Below are positions 1-9,655 of a DNA stretch of 64,000 bases, in pieces. The notes beneath the pieces are model-generated. The model worked only from the letters and a program-made list of their open reading frames with translations, did no database searches and had not been told where the DNA came from. Position numbers and translations under genes: made by a program. Source of the DNA: Syntrophomonas sp. (GTDB lineage: Bacteria > Bacillota > Syntrophomonadia > Syntrophomonadales > Syntrophomonadaceae); NCBI GenBank assembly GCA_016841875.1, contig JAENYG010000015.1:1-64000 (forward strand). The letters run 5' to 3'. Position 1 is the stretch's first letter, and every line of letters starts with the position of its first letter.

Positions 1-3000
1 AGCAGATTCCTGCCAGTGCTGATATACAGGCATTTATCTTTAATGTGGCAGGCGCAGTAGGTATTTGTGCCATGCAGGGAGATGGTACCATAAGCGTACT
101 GCCTACAACATTTGTTAAGACCCCGATTACAGATGATTTCAATTTCCAGAGTACATCGATCAGCAGCAATGCCGATTTAAGGAGTCTGGTTGTAAGTGGA
201 TACGATCTGGACCCGGTATTTGATCCAGCCACGACCGGATATGCAGTAAGCATACCCAATGGAGTGGATAGTGTAGAGATCACCGCTGCCACAGCCGATG
301 CCAATGCTGCATTCACCATAAATGGAACCGCGGGTGTTAATGGTGTAGCCCAGACCAATGGTGACTTGATAGTGGGTGAAAACACCATCACCGTGGAAGT
401 AAGCTCGGCAGATAGTTCTGCCAGCAATACCTACAGCATTACCGTAACCCGGCAGGAAGTCAGCACCAATGCCGACTTAAGCGGTTTAAGTGTGACCGGG
501 TATGAACTTACCCCCGCTTTTGATTCGGCTGCCACCGGTTATGCAGCAAGCATACCTAATGAAGTGGAAAGCGTTGAGATAACCGCCACCACAGCCGATG
601 CCAATGCCAAGATAACCATAGGCGGAGCAGCAACCGTCAGCGGTACTCCCCAAACGGTCAGCGGCCTGGCCGTAGGAGAGAATAACATCGATGTAGTTGT
701 GACCGCTGAAGATGGCACCACCATTAAGACATATACCATTGTTATTACCAGGGCTGAGGCAGGTATAAGCAATAATGCCAATTTGAACGGCCTGACAGTA
801 ACTGATTATGCTATCGATCCGGCCTTTGGGGCTGAAACTACCGAATATACAGCAGAAGTGCCCAACACAGTGGAAAGCGTAGAAATTACCGCCACCACTG
901 CCGACGATAATGCAACGATTACTATTAATGGCACAGCAGCTGTCAACGGTACTCCGCAGACGGTGAGCGGATTGGTGATAGGAGAGAATAATATAGCTGT
1001 AGCTGTAACTGCTCAGGACACTACTACAGTAAAAACGTATACCATCACCGTTACCCGGGCAGCTGTGGTCAGCAGCAATGCTGATTTAAATAGTCTTAGT
1101 GTTAGCGGATATGAACTTACCCCCGTATTTAACGCGGCTACTATCGCATACACTGCCAGCATACCTGGCGAAATAGACAGTGTAGAGATAACTGCCAGCA
1201 CCGCCGATGCCAATGCCACGATAACTATAGGCGGAGCAGCAGCCGTAAGCGGCACCCCCCAGACAGTAAGCGGCCTTGCCATGGGAGATAATGAAATTGC
1301 TGTGGTGGTAACGGCACAGGATGGAACAACGGTTAAGACCTATACGGTCACCATTAACCGGATTGCCGATTATGCTACTGCTTTAAGCAGCCTGGGAGTT
1401 ACAGGCTATACCCTGGATCCAGTCTTTACGGCAGAGACCGCCGGGTACGCAATAAGCATACCCAATGAAAAGGACAGCGTAGAAATAACCGCTGTTACAG
1501 CTGATACCAATGCCACCTTGACCATAGGCGGAGCAGCAGTTGCTAGCGGCACCCCGCAGACGGTAAGCGGACTGCTGGAAGGGGTAAACACTGTAAATAT
1601 ACAGGTAACCTCTGCCGATGGTAATACCTTCAATACTTACACTATTACCATCACTCGGACCGGTGCAGGAGATCTGCCCCAGACTCCCGAGGCCTACGCT
1701 GAGAGCCATAATGCTCTCTATGGTGATCGGATAGCGAGTGGAAATTACTTCGCTGGTGCCGTTCTAGAGGAAGGCACCCTGGAAGTATGGGGAGACAATG
1801 GTTATGGACAAATGGAAGTACCGCCGGAAGCAACTGAAATCAAAGCCCTGGATGCAGGACCACAGCATTTTCTCGCATTGACAGAAAATGGTACAGTTGT
1901 GGCCTGGGGCTGGAATCACTGGGGGCAATGCGATGTCCCGGCCGAGCTGGATGGAAAAATTGTTAAGGCCGTTGCGGCAAGCATGTATAGTTCAGCTGCC
2001 CTTACAGAGGACAATCAGATAATTAGCTGGGGACGCTACAGCGGAGCAGTTACAAGTTCAAACGATCTGGTTGACATAGATGTAATGGGTTCTTATCTGT
2101 TGGCCCTGGCTGCGGATGGAACAGTTGAAGCCTGGGATAGTAGCAGTTTTTCATCTTGTACGGTCCCGGATGGTTTCAGCGGGGATGTAGTAGATATCAA
2201 AGCAGGAAACGTCCATGCGCTGGCTTTGAAGAAGGATGGTACTGTAGCCACGTGGAATGATACTTATCTGCCTACCGACCTGTCAGGTGTTAGAGCTGTT
2301 GCAGCAGGGGGCAGCCAATCTGCTATACTCTTCGAGGATGGTACAGTAAGGGTATGGGGATATGATAGTTATGGACTGCTGGATGTACCAACTGACCTGC
2401 AGCCGGTAGAGGCATTGGCCGCTGGTGATAATAATATGTATGTCCTGCAGGCGGATGGTACCATAGTATCCTGGGGTTTAAATAGGAAGGGTGAAGGGGA
2501 TGTACCAGAAGACCTGAACCTGTACAGTGAGGTCAGCACCAATGACCGCCTGGTAAACCTGACTGTAGAAAGTGATGCGGGTGAACTTATAATCTATCCC
2601 CTGTTTAACTGTGAACAGACCGAAGGATGTGTAGATATTGCTAATGATATAGGAGAAGTGCGTATTACTGCGCAGGCCTATAGCAGTACAGCGATTCTAA
2701 CAATAAATGGAGATATAGTTACTTCTGGCATGCCTTTAATGATAAATGGCAGCGATCTGAATGTTGGTGATAATAATATTGAAATAGTAGTGACGGCAGC
2801 CAGCGGCAGCCAGCGCAGCTACACCTTGAACATCAAGAGAGTCGGTGCAGGTTATGTACTTCCAGATATGCCGCAGACTCCGGAAGCCTACCAGGAGAGT
2901 GATTATGTGGTTTACAGCCGCCGTATGGCGAGTGAGAACGAGACTGTTCTGGCCGTGAAGAAAGATGGTACGGTTGTAGCCTGGGGGCAGGGTAATACTA

Positions 3001-5174
3001 ATATGCCGTCCGATGTGGTTGATGTTATAGCTGTAGCTGCCGGACCCAGTCACAGCCTGGCATTGAAAGAAGACGGCACGGTAGTGGCCTGGGGGCCTGA
3101 AGGTAATAGTGATTATGGCCAGTATGATGTGCCGGCCGATTTGGATGATGTGGTTGATATCAGTATAGTTGGTTATTCTTCGTTTGCCCTGGATAGAAAT
3201 GGTAAGGTTACAGCCTGGGGGAGAAACCAGTATGGTGAATGTGATATACCTGAGACTTTGAGCGGGGTAGTGGATATCCAGGGTGGAACTCGTCATATGC
3301 TGGCCCTAAAGTCCGATGGCACGGTAACTGCCTGGGGTGATAATTATTTTGGCCAGTGTGACGTGCCGGCAGGCCTGGACCATGTAGTAGCGGTTGCAGC
3401 CAGTTTCCGGCATAATGTTGCTCTCAAGGATGATGGTACTGTGGTGATCTGGGGCGGAGAAGATACTAATTATGCCATAGAGAATATAAATCCCCAGTAT
3501 GTCAAGGGGATTGCAGCGGGTACAAATTATGTTGCTGCCTTAAAATGGGATGGCAGTCTGATGCTCTGGGGTAATAGTTATAATGAAATAAAGGACGTTC
3601 CTCTGGAGTTGGATAAAGAGATCCTGGCTATCAGCGGTTATGCCAGCATTGATCATATACTGTACCTGAACCAGGACGGCACGCTGGGTATATTCGCAGA
3701 AGATGAGAAGTTTGGCATAGTTGACATACCCTCCTGGTTAAACCTGTTTGAGGATGATGTGGAATACAACTGGTCATCTCCGGATATCCCCCAGACTACG
3801 GAAGAGTACGCGGCCAGTGACTATGTTCAGGCTGCGGCCAGGGTATGTCGTCCATCAGGGGGATATGCCATTCTGAATATGGACGGAACAGTCAGATATA
3901 TTCAGATCTCCGGTGATGATTACTACGGGTTAGCTGAGGTGCCGGAAGGCTTGAGTCATGTTACCGCAATAGATACTCAATATACTTATAATATCATGGC
4001 TTTAGGGGAAGATGGCAGTGTAACAGTCTGGGGTCTTAACGACGACGGCCAGTGTAACGTGCCGGAAGAAGTGCAGGACATTACCGCTATAACCTCCACG
4101 GGAGCTACAAATAACTGCTGTCTGGCCTTGAAAAATGATGGTACCGTCATCGCCTGGGGTAATGACAGTTACGGGCAGTGCCAGGTGCCGGAAGGGCTGA
4201 ATGACGTTACCGCCATTGCGGCCGGCAGTGATCATTTCCTGGCCTTAAAGGAGGACGGTACAGTAGCGGCCTGGGGTGATAATACTGATGGTCAGTGCAA
4301 TGTACCAGATGGTTTGAATGATGTTGCCCGTATATTTGCTCATTACAATTTTTCTTTGGCCTTAAAAAAAGATGGTACAGTAGCAGCCTGGGGCAGTAAT
4401 TATGATTCAAGTGGTATTAATTATCGGGGTCAATGCGATGTGCCGGAAGGATTGAGCGGGGTGGTAGACATCTGTATAAATGGATATACATGTATAGCCC
4501 TGAAAAACAACGGTACGGTAGTCGTATGGGGTGATAATATACGTGGTTTGCGTAACGTTCCCCCTGACCTGCACGATGTCGCAGCGGTTGGTGATGTATA
4601 TGCCAGTGCTGTAAAAGTAGACGGTACCGTAGAAGCCTGGGGTTACCCTAGTTATCAGTATCCTGATGGGCTGATGACCAGTCTGACCAATGTATTGACT
4701 GTATCGGAAGGTATTGTCATCTTCCGGGATGGCACTCTTAAATATGCTTATGATGATGCGGTTACTGCGCTGATGGAAGGACTGAATGTGCTGTCCGGCC
4801 ACTACTTTGCAATAGATGAGGTAGAACTGCTCAATTCGGCCGGAAACAATATCAGTACGGTAGCCAGCCAGGGCGGATACCGCATCCAGGCCGGGATAGA
4901 CAACAACTATGCCAGCCCGGCCAATGGACTGACTATTATCCAGGTTCGCGGCGGTGACAGTGCTGACAGCGAAAGCGGCGGCCAAGTGATGGGGTGTGTA
5001 GGTATTTCCAGCGAAATCCCGGTAAGCGGTGCTACCGTCAGCAGCGATTTCACCCTGCCGGCAGGTGTCAGCGGGGAAGCCTATGTAGACGTCTTCGTCT
5101 GGGAAGACTGGGAGACCATGGTGCCCCGGGCCGCAGCCAACCAGGAATTGAGTTTTATGGTAAGCGAAGAGTAA
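1..5174 (+). CDS. Giant surface protein with cadherin-like and RCC1 repeats (5' partial)
   Basis: The reading frame is open to the left edge, so the GTG at 45 is probably internal and the gene starts upstream. Counting from 45, residues about 40-535 hold five cadherin-like beta-sandwich repeats, each opening with a motif like NADLxxLxVxGY. Three RCC1-type propellers follow (from about residues 542, 940 and 1246). Each opens with PQTPEAY or PQTTEEY and has about seven blades of the type DGTVxAWGxN-YGQCDVP. A sixth sandwich lies between propellers 1 and 2. The last ~120 residues are non-repetitive. No SLH domain or transmembrane anchor is visible here, so anchoring and export signals must lie upstream if present. 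Probable secreted or surface binding protein; ligand unknown. Confidence 0.85.
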   Translation, partial: QIPASADIQAFIFNVAGAVGICAMQGDGTISVLPTTFVKTPITDDFNFQSTSISSNADLRSLVVSGYDLDPVFDPATTGYAVSIPNGVDSVEITAATADANAAFTINGTAGVNGVAQTNGDLIVGENTITVEVSSADSSASNTYSITVTRQEVSTNADLSGLSVTGYELTPAFDSAATGYAASIPNEVESVEITATTADANAKITIGGAATVSGTPQTVSGLAVGENNIDVVVTAEDGTTIKTYTIVITRAEAGISNNANLNGLTVTDYAIDPAFGAETTEYTAEVPNTVESVEITATTADDNATITINGTAAVNGTPQTVSGLVIGENNIAVAVTAQDTTTVKTYTITVTRAAVVSSNADLNSLSVSGYELTPVFNAATIAYTASIPGEIDSVEITASTADANATITIGGAAAVSGTPQTVSGLAMGDNEIAVVVTAQDGTTVKTYTVTINRIADYATALSSLGVTGYTLDPVFTAETAGYAISIPNEKDSVEITAVTADTNATLTIGGAAVASGTPQTVSGLLEGVNTVNIQVTSADGNTFNTYTITITRTGAGDLPQTPEAYAESHNALYGDRIASGNYFAGAVLEEGTLEVWGDNGYGQMEVPPEATEIKALDAGPQHFLALTENGTVVAWGWNHWGQCDVPAELDGKIVKAVAASMYSSAALTEDNQIISWGRYSGAVTSSNDLVDIDVMGSYLLALAADGTVEAWDSSSFSSCTVPDGFSGDVVDIKAGNVHALALKKDGTVATWNDTYLPTDLSGVRAVAAGGSQSAILFEDGTVRVWGYDSYGLLDVPTDLQPVEALAAGDNNMYVLQADGTIVSWGLNRKGEGDVPEDLNLYSEVSTNDRLVNLTVESDAGELIIYPLFNCEQTEGCVDIANDIGEVRITAQAYSSTAILTINGDIVTSGMPLMINGSDLNVGDNNIEIVVTAASGSQRSYTLNIKRVGAGYVLPDMPQTPEAYQESDYVVYSRRMASENETVLAVKKDGTVVAWGQGNTNMPSDVVDVIAVAAGPSHSLALKEDGTVVAWGPEGNSDYGQYDVPADLDDVVDISIVGYSSFALDRNGKVTAWGRNQYGECDIPETLSGVVDIQGGTRHMLALKSDGTVTAWGDNYFGQCDVPAGLDHVVAVAASFRHNVALKDDGTVVIWGGEDTNYAIENINPQYVKGIAAGTNYVAALKWDGSLMLWGNSYNEIKDVPLELDKEILAISGYASIDHILYLNQDGTLGIFAEDEKFGIVDIPSWLNLFEDDVEYNWSSPDIPQTTEEYAASDYVQAAARVCRPSGGYAILNMDGTVRYIQISGDDYYGLAEVPEGLSHVTAIDTQYTYNIMALGEDGSVTVWGLNDDGQCNVPEEVQDITAITSTGATNNCCLALKNDGTVIAWGNDSYGQCQVPEGLNDVTAIAAGSDHFLALKEDGTVAAWGDNTDGQCNVPDGLNDVARIFAHYNFSLALKKDGTVAAWGSNYDSSGINYRGQCDVPEGLSGVVDICINGYTCIALKNNGTVVVWGDNIRGLRNVPPDLHDVAAVGDVYASAVKVDGTVEAWGYPSYQYPDGLMTSLTNVLTVSEGIVIFRDGTLKYAYDDAVTALMEGLNVLSGHYFAIDEVELLNSAGNNISTVASQGGYRIQAGIDNNYASPANGLTIIQVRGGDSADSESGGQVMGCVGISSEIPVSGATVSSDFTLPAGVSGEAYVDVFVWEDWETMVPRAAANQELSFMVSEE

Positions 5175-5206
5175 AGATTTGTTGATAATGTAGATTGTAT
5201 ACGGGG

Positions 5207-5303
5207 GAAGCAAGGGGACGGTTCTCTTGCTTTCTTACCAGTAAAATGAAAAGCAATAATTCCCGTTATCAAGAAGGAAGCAAGAGAACCGTCCCCTTGC
5301 TTC
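5207..5303. repeat. REP-like inverted repeat pair (RAYT family)
   Basis: Left arm 5207-5234 and right arm 5275-5303 are reverse complements with about one mismatch and a ~40-base spacer. The core is GGGGACGGTTCT. The same core occurs around the RAYT transposase at 49.1 kb and at 63.7 kb. Here the flanks extend with GCAAG rather than GCGGTT, so this is a sequence variant of the family. The hairpin sits between two surface-protein genes and could also stop transcription. Confidence 0.8.
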
Positions 5304-5350
5304 AACGAGGCGACAAAACATAAACCTGGAAAAGTAAGGGGGTTATAATT

Positions 5351-6838
5351 ATGATTTGTTTTAATAGGTTTAGCCTAATAAAATTACTGGTTAGTGTTCT
5401 GGTAATAAGTATCCTTTTTAGCTGCCTTTTGATAGGTAAAGCACAGCTGTTAGCTGCCGATAATCAGATAGCTTTAACGGTAACAGGGGATGGGGTGGAA
5501 AGAACGGTAGAATTCACCCTGGAAGAATTGGAAGCCCTGCCGCAGGCTGTTTATACTTATTCTGGCTATAACCACTGGCCTTCCCTGCAAATTTTTACGG
5601 ACATGCAAGGACCGACTTTGAAAACTCTTTTGAATGAAGCCGGGCTAAAAGATAATGCGACTCTTATCCGGGTAAAAGTAGATGAGGCGGTTTATTTTGA
5701 ATTTACCAAAGACCAGCTTTTGGAGGAACCCCGCTACTACTTTCCAGAGGGTGAAAAAGAGGAAAACCTCAGTATATGGCCCCCGGTTCGCATTGAAAAA
5801 GGCAAGAAACTGGTAGAAACCATGATTGCCTTGAATAAAAATAACGGCAAACTGCTTTATGGACAGTGTGCCATCAATGAGCCCACCTGCTGCATAAACC
5901 GCATGTTAAGCGGGCTGTATCAGGGAGGAACCATAGAGGTATTGACCACCCCGCTGCAGCAGTGGGATGCTCCTCAGCCGGATGTGGCACCCGGGATGGT
6001 ACCTGCCGGAACCCAGGTCACCATTCAATATAAGGATGGAACTCCTTATCATGCCCTGGTCTATTATACCCTGGATGGCAGTGAACCTGGTTACGGGAGC
6101 AGTATAGCCAATATCAGCTATCCCCATTTTCAGCCCGAATTGAACAAGGCTATAACTATTAATAAGAGTTTAACTATCAAGACCCTGACTATCGGTATGG
6201 GTAAACTGGACAGCGAGGTGGCCACCTATGAATATCTGGTGGCGGGGTCGCCATCATCTTCAGCAGGGAGCAGGCAGTTTGTGGACCTGCAGAACCACCC
6301 GGCCCGGGATGACGTATATGCCCTGGTAGACAAAGGGATCATCAACGGGATGAGCGCCACTGAATTCCAACCGGAAGGAAAATTGACCCGGGCTCAGATT
6401 GCCAAACTGTTAACCACAGCTTTACAGCTCACTGCCGAGCAGGGTAAAACCCTTACTTTTACAGATGTACCGGTCAGCTCCTGGTATTATGACCCGGTCA
6501 GGGCTGGAGTACAGGCCGGTTTGATAACCGGATATAATGCCAGTATTTTCGCGCCGGATGAATATGTAAATCATGAACAACTGGCGGTTATGATTGCCCG
6601 GGCACTAAAAACGCGTTCCGGGATGGAAATATCTGCGAGTAGTGCCGAACAAATAATAAACCAATTCCGTGATAAAGGAAATATATCGTCCTGGGCAAGA
6701 CAGGACATAGCTTTACTGGCGAACTGCGGCATTATAGAGACAGCGAATGGGGGTGCGTTTAGCCCGCAGGCACCTGCTAATCGGGCTGAGGCGGCGGTAA
6801 TGATAGCAGGTATGTGCAGAGAACTGAACCTATTGTAA
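5351..6838 (+). CDS. SLH surface protein with SUOX-like and chitobiase-C-like domains
   Basis: 495 residues. A signal peptide covers residues ~1-36 (LLAADNQ region). A domain resembling the molybdopterin-binding fold of sulfite oxidase follows (~38-190: LTVTGDGVERTVEF, TLEELEALPQ, PTLKTLLNEAGLKDNATL), but I see no cysteine at the usual Mo-ligand position. A chitobiase/hexosaminidase-C-type sandwich (YYTLDGSEPGYGS) spans ~205-290, and three SLH domains fill ~300-495 (LTRAQIAKLL, NRAEAAVMI). SLH domains bind cell-wall polymer, so it sits on the surface. Start: ATG behind AAGGGGG. It is paralogous to the genes at 9656 and 6953 and first in the uptake cluster. The fold is probably used for ligand binding rather than redox catalysis (inference). 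Confidence 0.85.
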   Translation: MICFNRFSLIKLLVSVLVISILFSCLLIGKAQLLAADNQIALTVTGDGVERTVEFTLEELEALPQAVYTYSGYNHWPSLQIFTDMQGPTLKTLLNEAGLKDNATLIRVKVDEAVYFEFTKDQLLEEPRYYFPEGEKEENLSIWPPVRIEKGKKLVETMIALNKNNGKLLYGQCAINEPTCCINRMLSGLYQGGTIEVLTTPLQQWDAPQPDVAPGMVPAGTQVTIQYKDGTPYHALVYYTLDGSEPGYGSSIANISYPHFQPELNKAITINKSLTIKTLTIGMGKLDSEVATYEYLVAGSPSSSAGSRQFVDLQNHPARDDVYALVDKGIINGMSATEFQPEGKLTRAQIAKLLTTALQLTAEQGKTLTFTDVPVSSWYYDPVRAGVQAGLITGYNASIFAPDEYVNHEQLAVMIARALKTRSGMEISASSAEQIINQFRDKGNISSWARQDIALLANCGIIETANGGAFSPQAPANRAEAAVMIAGMCRELNLL

Positions 6839-6952
6839 AGGTTTAGTTCGAGAGAGTGTGTAAGATGTGAGGCAGGGTGTTTATCATAGACCGGTGTTGA
6901 ACCCAAGTGAAGCAGGAAAGGTGGCGGATAGGCCACAGGGGAGGGAGAATTT

Positions 6953-8764
6953 TTGCTTGAGCCAAGAAGTAGATCAGGCTTCATAATACTGACCATGTCG
7001 CTGACACTAGTAATGCTGATATGCAGCAGCCTGCTGTCAGCCTTCAGCTGTGCTGCGGCCAGTGATAACGAGGCACTGCCACGTTTAAGTGCCTTGAGAA
7101 CACCGCCAGCCCTGGTGGCAGATACCAATCTTAATGTAGTCAATAAGTCGGTGAAATTGACTTTTAATGATGATGGGAGCTGGAGGGAAGCCATAAGCAG
7201 TATTCTGGTTGATGGAACAGCTCTGGATGGTGAGAAATATACTATTAGCCAGGGCCAGATCACTATCGATAAATCAATGTTTCGGACTTCTAAAGATTAT
7301 ACGATCTCGGTTAAAGCGGACGGATATGCTGATGCCGGGATCAGCCAGATTATCGGTTTGTTTTGTATTACAGGAGATGGGGTCAGGGAGGAGACCGTCT
7401 TTACTCGTGCTCAGTTGGAAGCGATGCAGCAGGAGAGGACAGTATTCTCAGCCACCAATGATTTCCCCATGGATTTTCCGGTAGCAGCTGAAGGAATTCC
7501 CCTGCAGGTGCTGTTGGATTATGCCGGTATTAAAGCAGAGGCCCAGTTGATTTCTTTTAGGGCTACGGATGGTTATTGGAGTGATTTTACCAAAGATGAA
7601 TTATTACAGCAGAAGCGTTACGTTTTCCCGGCCCGAACCGAAGTAATGCCGCTGCTTGCCCTGAAACGGGTAGAGAGATCAGACGATTTTGCTGATATGG
7701 ATACTGCTTATACCCCGGTATTATGCCTGGGGCAGCGCGCAGCAACCGAACAGACGGTCTTGACCTTTGTTAAGCTGGTGCAGACTATTACTGTTACAAA
7801 CGGACCTCTGGAAAGATGGGAACCGCCAATTGCCAAAATCATCGATTCGCTTTCAGGGCATAAAAATGAGCTACCTGGAGGGGAAGTTAAAAAAGGTGCG
7901 CAGATTGTCCTGACTGGGAATGCCAAAACTAAAATTTATTATACTACCGACGGCAGCGAACCTGACCTTAACAGCAGGATATATAATCTCCACGGTTGTG
8001 GACCGATGGCAGGTCAGGATGAACCTATTGTTATTGACACTGACACAATTGTTAAGGCCAAGGGAGTATGGCCTGGCAAATTGGATAGTGAAACAGCTGT
8101 TTTCAGCTTTACAGTATTAGATGATTCGATTGCTGCACCGGAAAAAATAATCGGGGAATTTATCCCAGAAGAGAAATCGTCAGCAGCTGAGTTTGCTTTT
8201 TCTGATATCCAGCACAGCTGGGCTAAAGAGGATATCGAGCAGCTGGCCAGGAGAAAGCTTATTACAGGCAGGAGCAGTACCATCTATGAACCGGAAAGTA
8301 AAATCACCCGGGCTGAATTCGCTGTTTTGCTGGTGAGAGCTTTAGGTCTGCAGGAAAAAGTATTAACGGAAGGACAGTTTACCGATGTGGTCCCAACCGA
8401 CTGGTGTGCGAGCAGTATAGCTGCTGCCGCAGCCCAGAATATTATTTGCGGTTACGAGGGGCAGCTTTTTAAACCTTGTCGCAGCATCACCCGAGAAGAA
8501 ATGGCAGTTATGATTTTTCGGGCCGCAGGCATTGCGGGTAAAGATAATGATTTATCGATGGTAGAGCAGGAGGAAATCCTGACTCAATTTCAGGATAGAG
8601 ATAAAATTTCATCCTGGGCTCGGCAGGAGGCAGCTTTGATGGTCAAGGTCGGAATAATCCAGGGTACGGCAGGAGAGGAATTTGCCCCGCAAAGGGAGGT
8701 GGACCGGGCTCAAACTGCTGCTGTTTTAATGAGGTTTTTAACTTATGCTGATTTGGATAGTTGA
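6953..8764 (+). CDS. SLH surface protein with HID/DUF1533-like, SUOX-like and chitobiase-C-like domains
   Basis: 603 residues from a TTG start behind GGGAGGGAG. Signal or anchor ~10-36. Residues ~55-130 match the DUF1533 / hemoglobin-interacting type domain (LTFNDDGSWREAI, YTISVKADGYADAG). A SUOX-like domain follows (~135-285: CITGDGVREETVFTRAQLEA), then a chitobiase-C-like sandwich (IYYTTDGSEPDLNS) and three SLH domains (~415-600). It is the only member of the set with the HID-like module, which in the streptococcal Shr protein contacts hemoglobin. That makes a tetrapyrrole or haem-protein ligand a possibility, but the domain is common in SLH proteins of unknown role. Confidence 0.82.
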   Translation: MLEPRSRSGFIILTMSLTLVMLICSSLLSAFSCAAASDNEALPRLSALRTPPALVADTNLNVVNKSVKLTFNDDGSWREAISSILVDGTALDGEKYTISQGQITIDKSMFRTSKDYTISVKADGYADAGISQIIGLFCITGDGVREETVFTRAQLEAMQQERTVFSATNDFPMDFPVAAEGIPLQVLLDYAGIKAEAQLISFRATDGYWSDFTKDELLQQKRYVFPARTEVMPLLALKRVERSDDFADMDTAYTPVLCLGQRAATEQTVLTFVKLVQTITVTNGPLERWEPPIAKIIDSLSGHKNELPGGEVKKGAQIVLTGNAKTKIYYTTDGSEPDLNSRIYNLHGCGPMAGQDEPIVIDTDTIVKAKGVWPGKLDSETAVFSFTVLDDSIAAPEKIIGEFIPEEKSSAAEFAFSDIQHSWAKEDIEQLARRKLITGRSSTIYEPESKITRAEFAVLLVRALGLQEKVLTEGQFTDVVPTDWCASSIAAAAAQNIICGYEGQLFKPCRSITREEMAVMIFRAAGIAGKDNDLSMVEQEEILTQFQDRDKISSWARQEAALMVKVGIIQGTAGEEFAPQREVDRAQTAAVLMRFLTYADLDS

Positions 8765-8810
8765 TTAGGTAAAGAAAATATTTCACAATAATAATCCTGG
8801 GGGGAGCGGG

Positions 8811-9371
8811 ATGATGAAAAGCAATGTTAACGAAAACGGAAACAGCAGATCCAAAAAATGGCTTATTATAGGGGTCGGACTGCTGCTGGTAATTGCGGCG
8901 GTTTCCTGGTATTTCAGCCGTGATAGAGGCGGTTTACAGGAAGGTACCGTAATAATTACAGCCGGTGATAAGACCCTGGGCAGTTTTACTATTGAAGACA
9001 TTAAGGAAATGCCGGCGGTAGAAAAAAGTCTGGTTGTAACTCCTAATTGCAGCGGTGCCTGTGGCAATGATAATGATACTCCGGTTGAACATTTGTATAC
9101 CGGGGTGCCGCTGATTCAGGTGCTGAACAGTATTGACCCGACAATAACCCAAAGATATAACAAGGTCATAACCAGGGGGATCGACTACTACAGTCAGGTT
9201 ATGGAGATGTCGGAAATCAAAAAGGCTGATGAGGTATATGTGATGTATCAGGATTTTGGTGAGCCTTTAAAAACCCTGAGTGATGAGGAAAGAAGCATAC
9301 ACCTTATTGTCTGCAGTGATGAGTCAGGACAGCGTTTTACCAGGTATCTGGTGAGTCTGGAACTTCAGTAA
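8811..9371 (+). CDS. Membrane-anchored single-domain SUOX-like protein
   Basis: 186 residues. A positively charged N-terminus and one transmembrane helix (~16-35) are followed by one SUOX-like domain (~45-186: GTVIITAGDKTLGSFTIEDI, GVPLIQVLNSID). Unlike its paralogues it has a cysteine pair, Cys80 and Cys84 (NCSGAC), near the position where true sulfite-oxidase-family enzymes carry the molybdenum-ligand Cys. It may therefore be a real redox protein, or bind a metal or thiol. ATG at 8811 or 8814 behind GGGGGGAG. It lies 46 bases after the preceding SLH gene, in the same cluster. Confidence 0.75.
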   Translation: MMKSNVNENGNSRSKKWLIIGVGLLLVIAAVSWYFSRDRGGLQEGTVIITAGDKTLGSFTIEDIKEMPAVEKSLVVTPNCSGACGNDNDTPVEHLYTGVPLIQVLNSIDPTITQRYNKVITRGIDYYSQVMEMSEIKKADEVYVMYQDFGEPLKTLSDEERSIHLIVCSDESGQRFTRYLVSLELQ

Positions 9372-9655
9372 GGGGAGGCACTATACATAAGTTAGTAATT
9401 CAGATTTCGCACTTCACATTATTGTGATGGTTACGGCATGGCGAGCATTATGCTTTGTCCCGCCGTCAGCAGGTCTTAGTTAAGTAAATGGAGGAATATC
9501 GTCTCAATACGTATGCTTGCTATTTGAGTTGTGTGTGCGCGTTAAAGCGCCTTACCTTCCTTGCTAAGACAGGCATAAAACTTGCTAGGGGGGGCAAATG
9601 CGAAAGTTGAGTTATTAAGTTAGTGCCTAGTTCCAAAAAGGAAAGGTGGAGAAAA
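9372..9655. other. 284-base leader between surface-protein genes
   Basis: No convincing gene and no riboswitch class that I can recognise. Two short direct repeats of AAGTTAGT are present near its ends. Its length, compared with the 46-120-base gaps elsewhere in the cluster, suggests an internal promoter or an untranslated leader for the gene at 9656. Confidence 0.4.

Noticed and set aside
1-1680. Regular repeats of ~290 bases that could suggest a tandem DNA repeat array or CRISPR
   Set aside because: They lie in one open frame and encode cadherin-like repeats; unit length and divergence do not fit CRISPR.
4407-5213. 268-codon frame on the minus strand
   Set aside because: Antisense to the RCC1 protein; composition follows the repeat coding bias and no family is visible.
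6839-6952. Possible cobalamin riboswitch (GGAAAGGTGGCGGATAGGCC)
   Set aside because: The B12-box and the conserved core order are not present.
9595-9616. AAATGCGAAAGTTGAGTTAT here and AAATGCAAAAGTTGAGTTAT at 20760
   Set aside because: 19 of 20 bases agree, but the flanks differ and only the second copy lies next to a regulon site; probably chance or a minor repeat.
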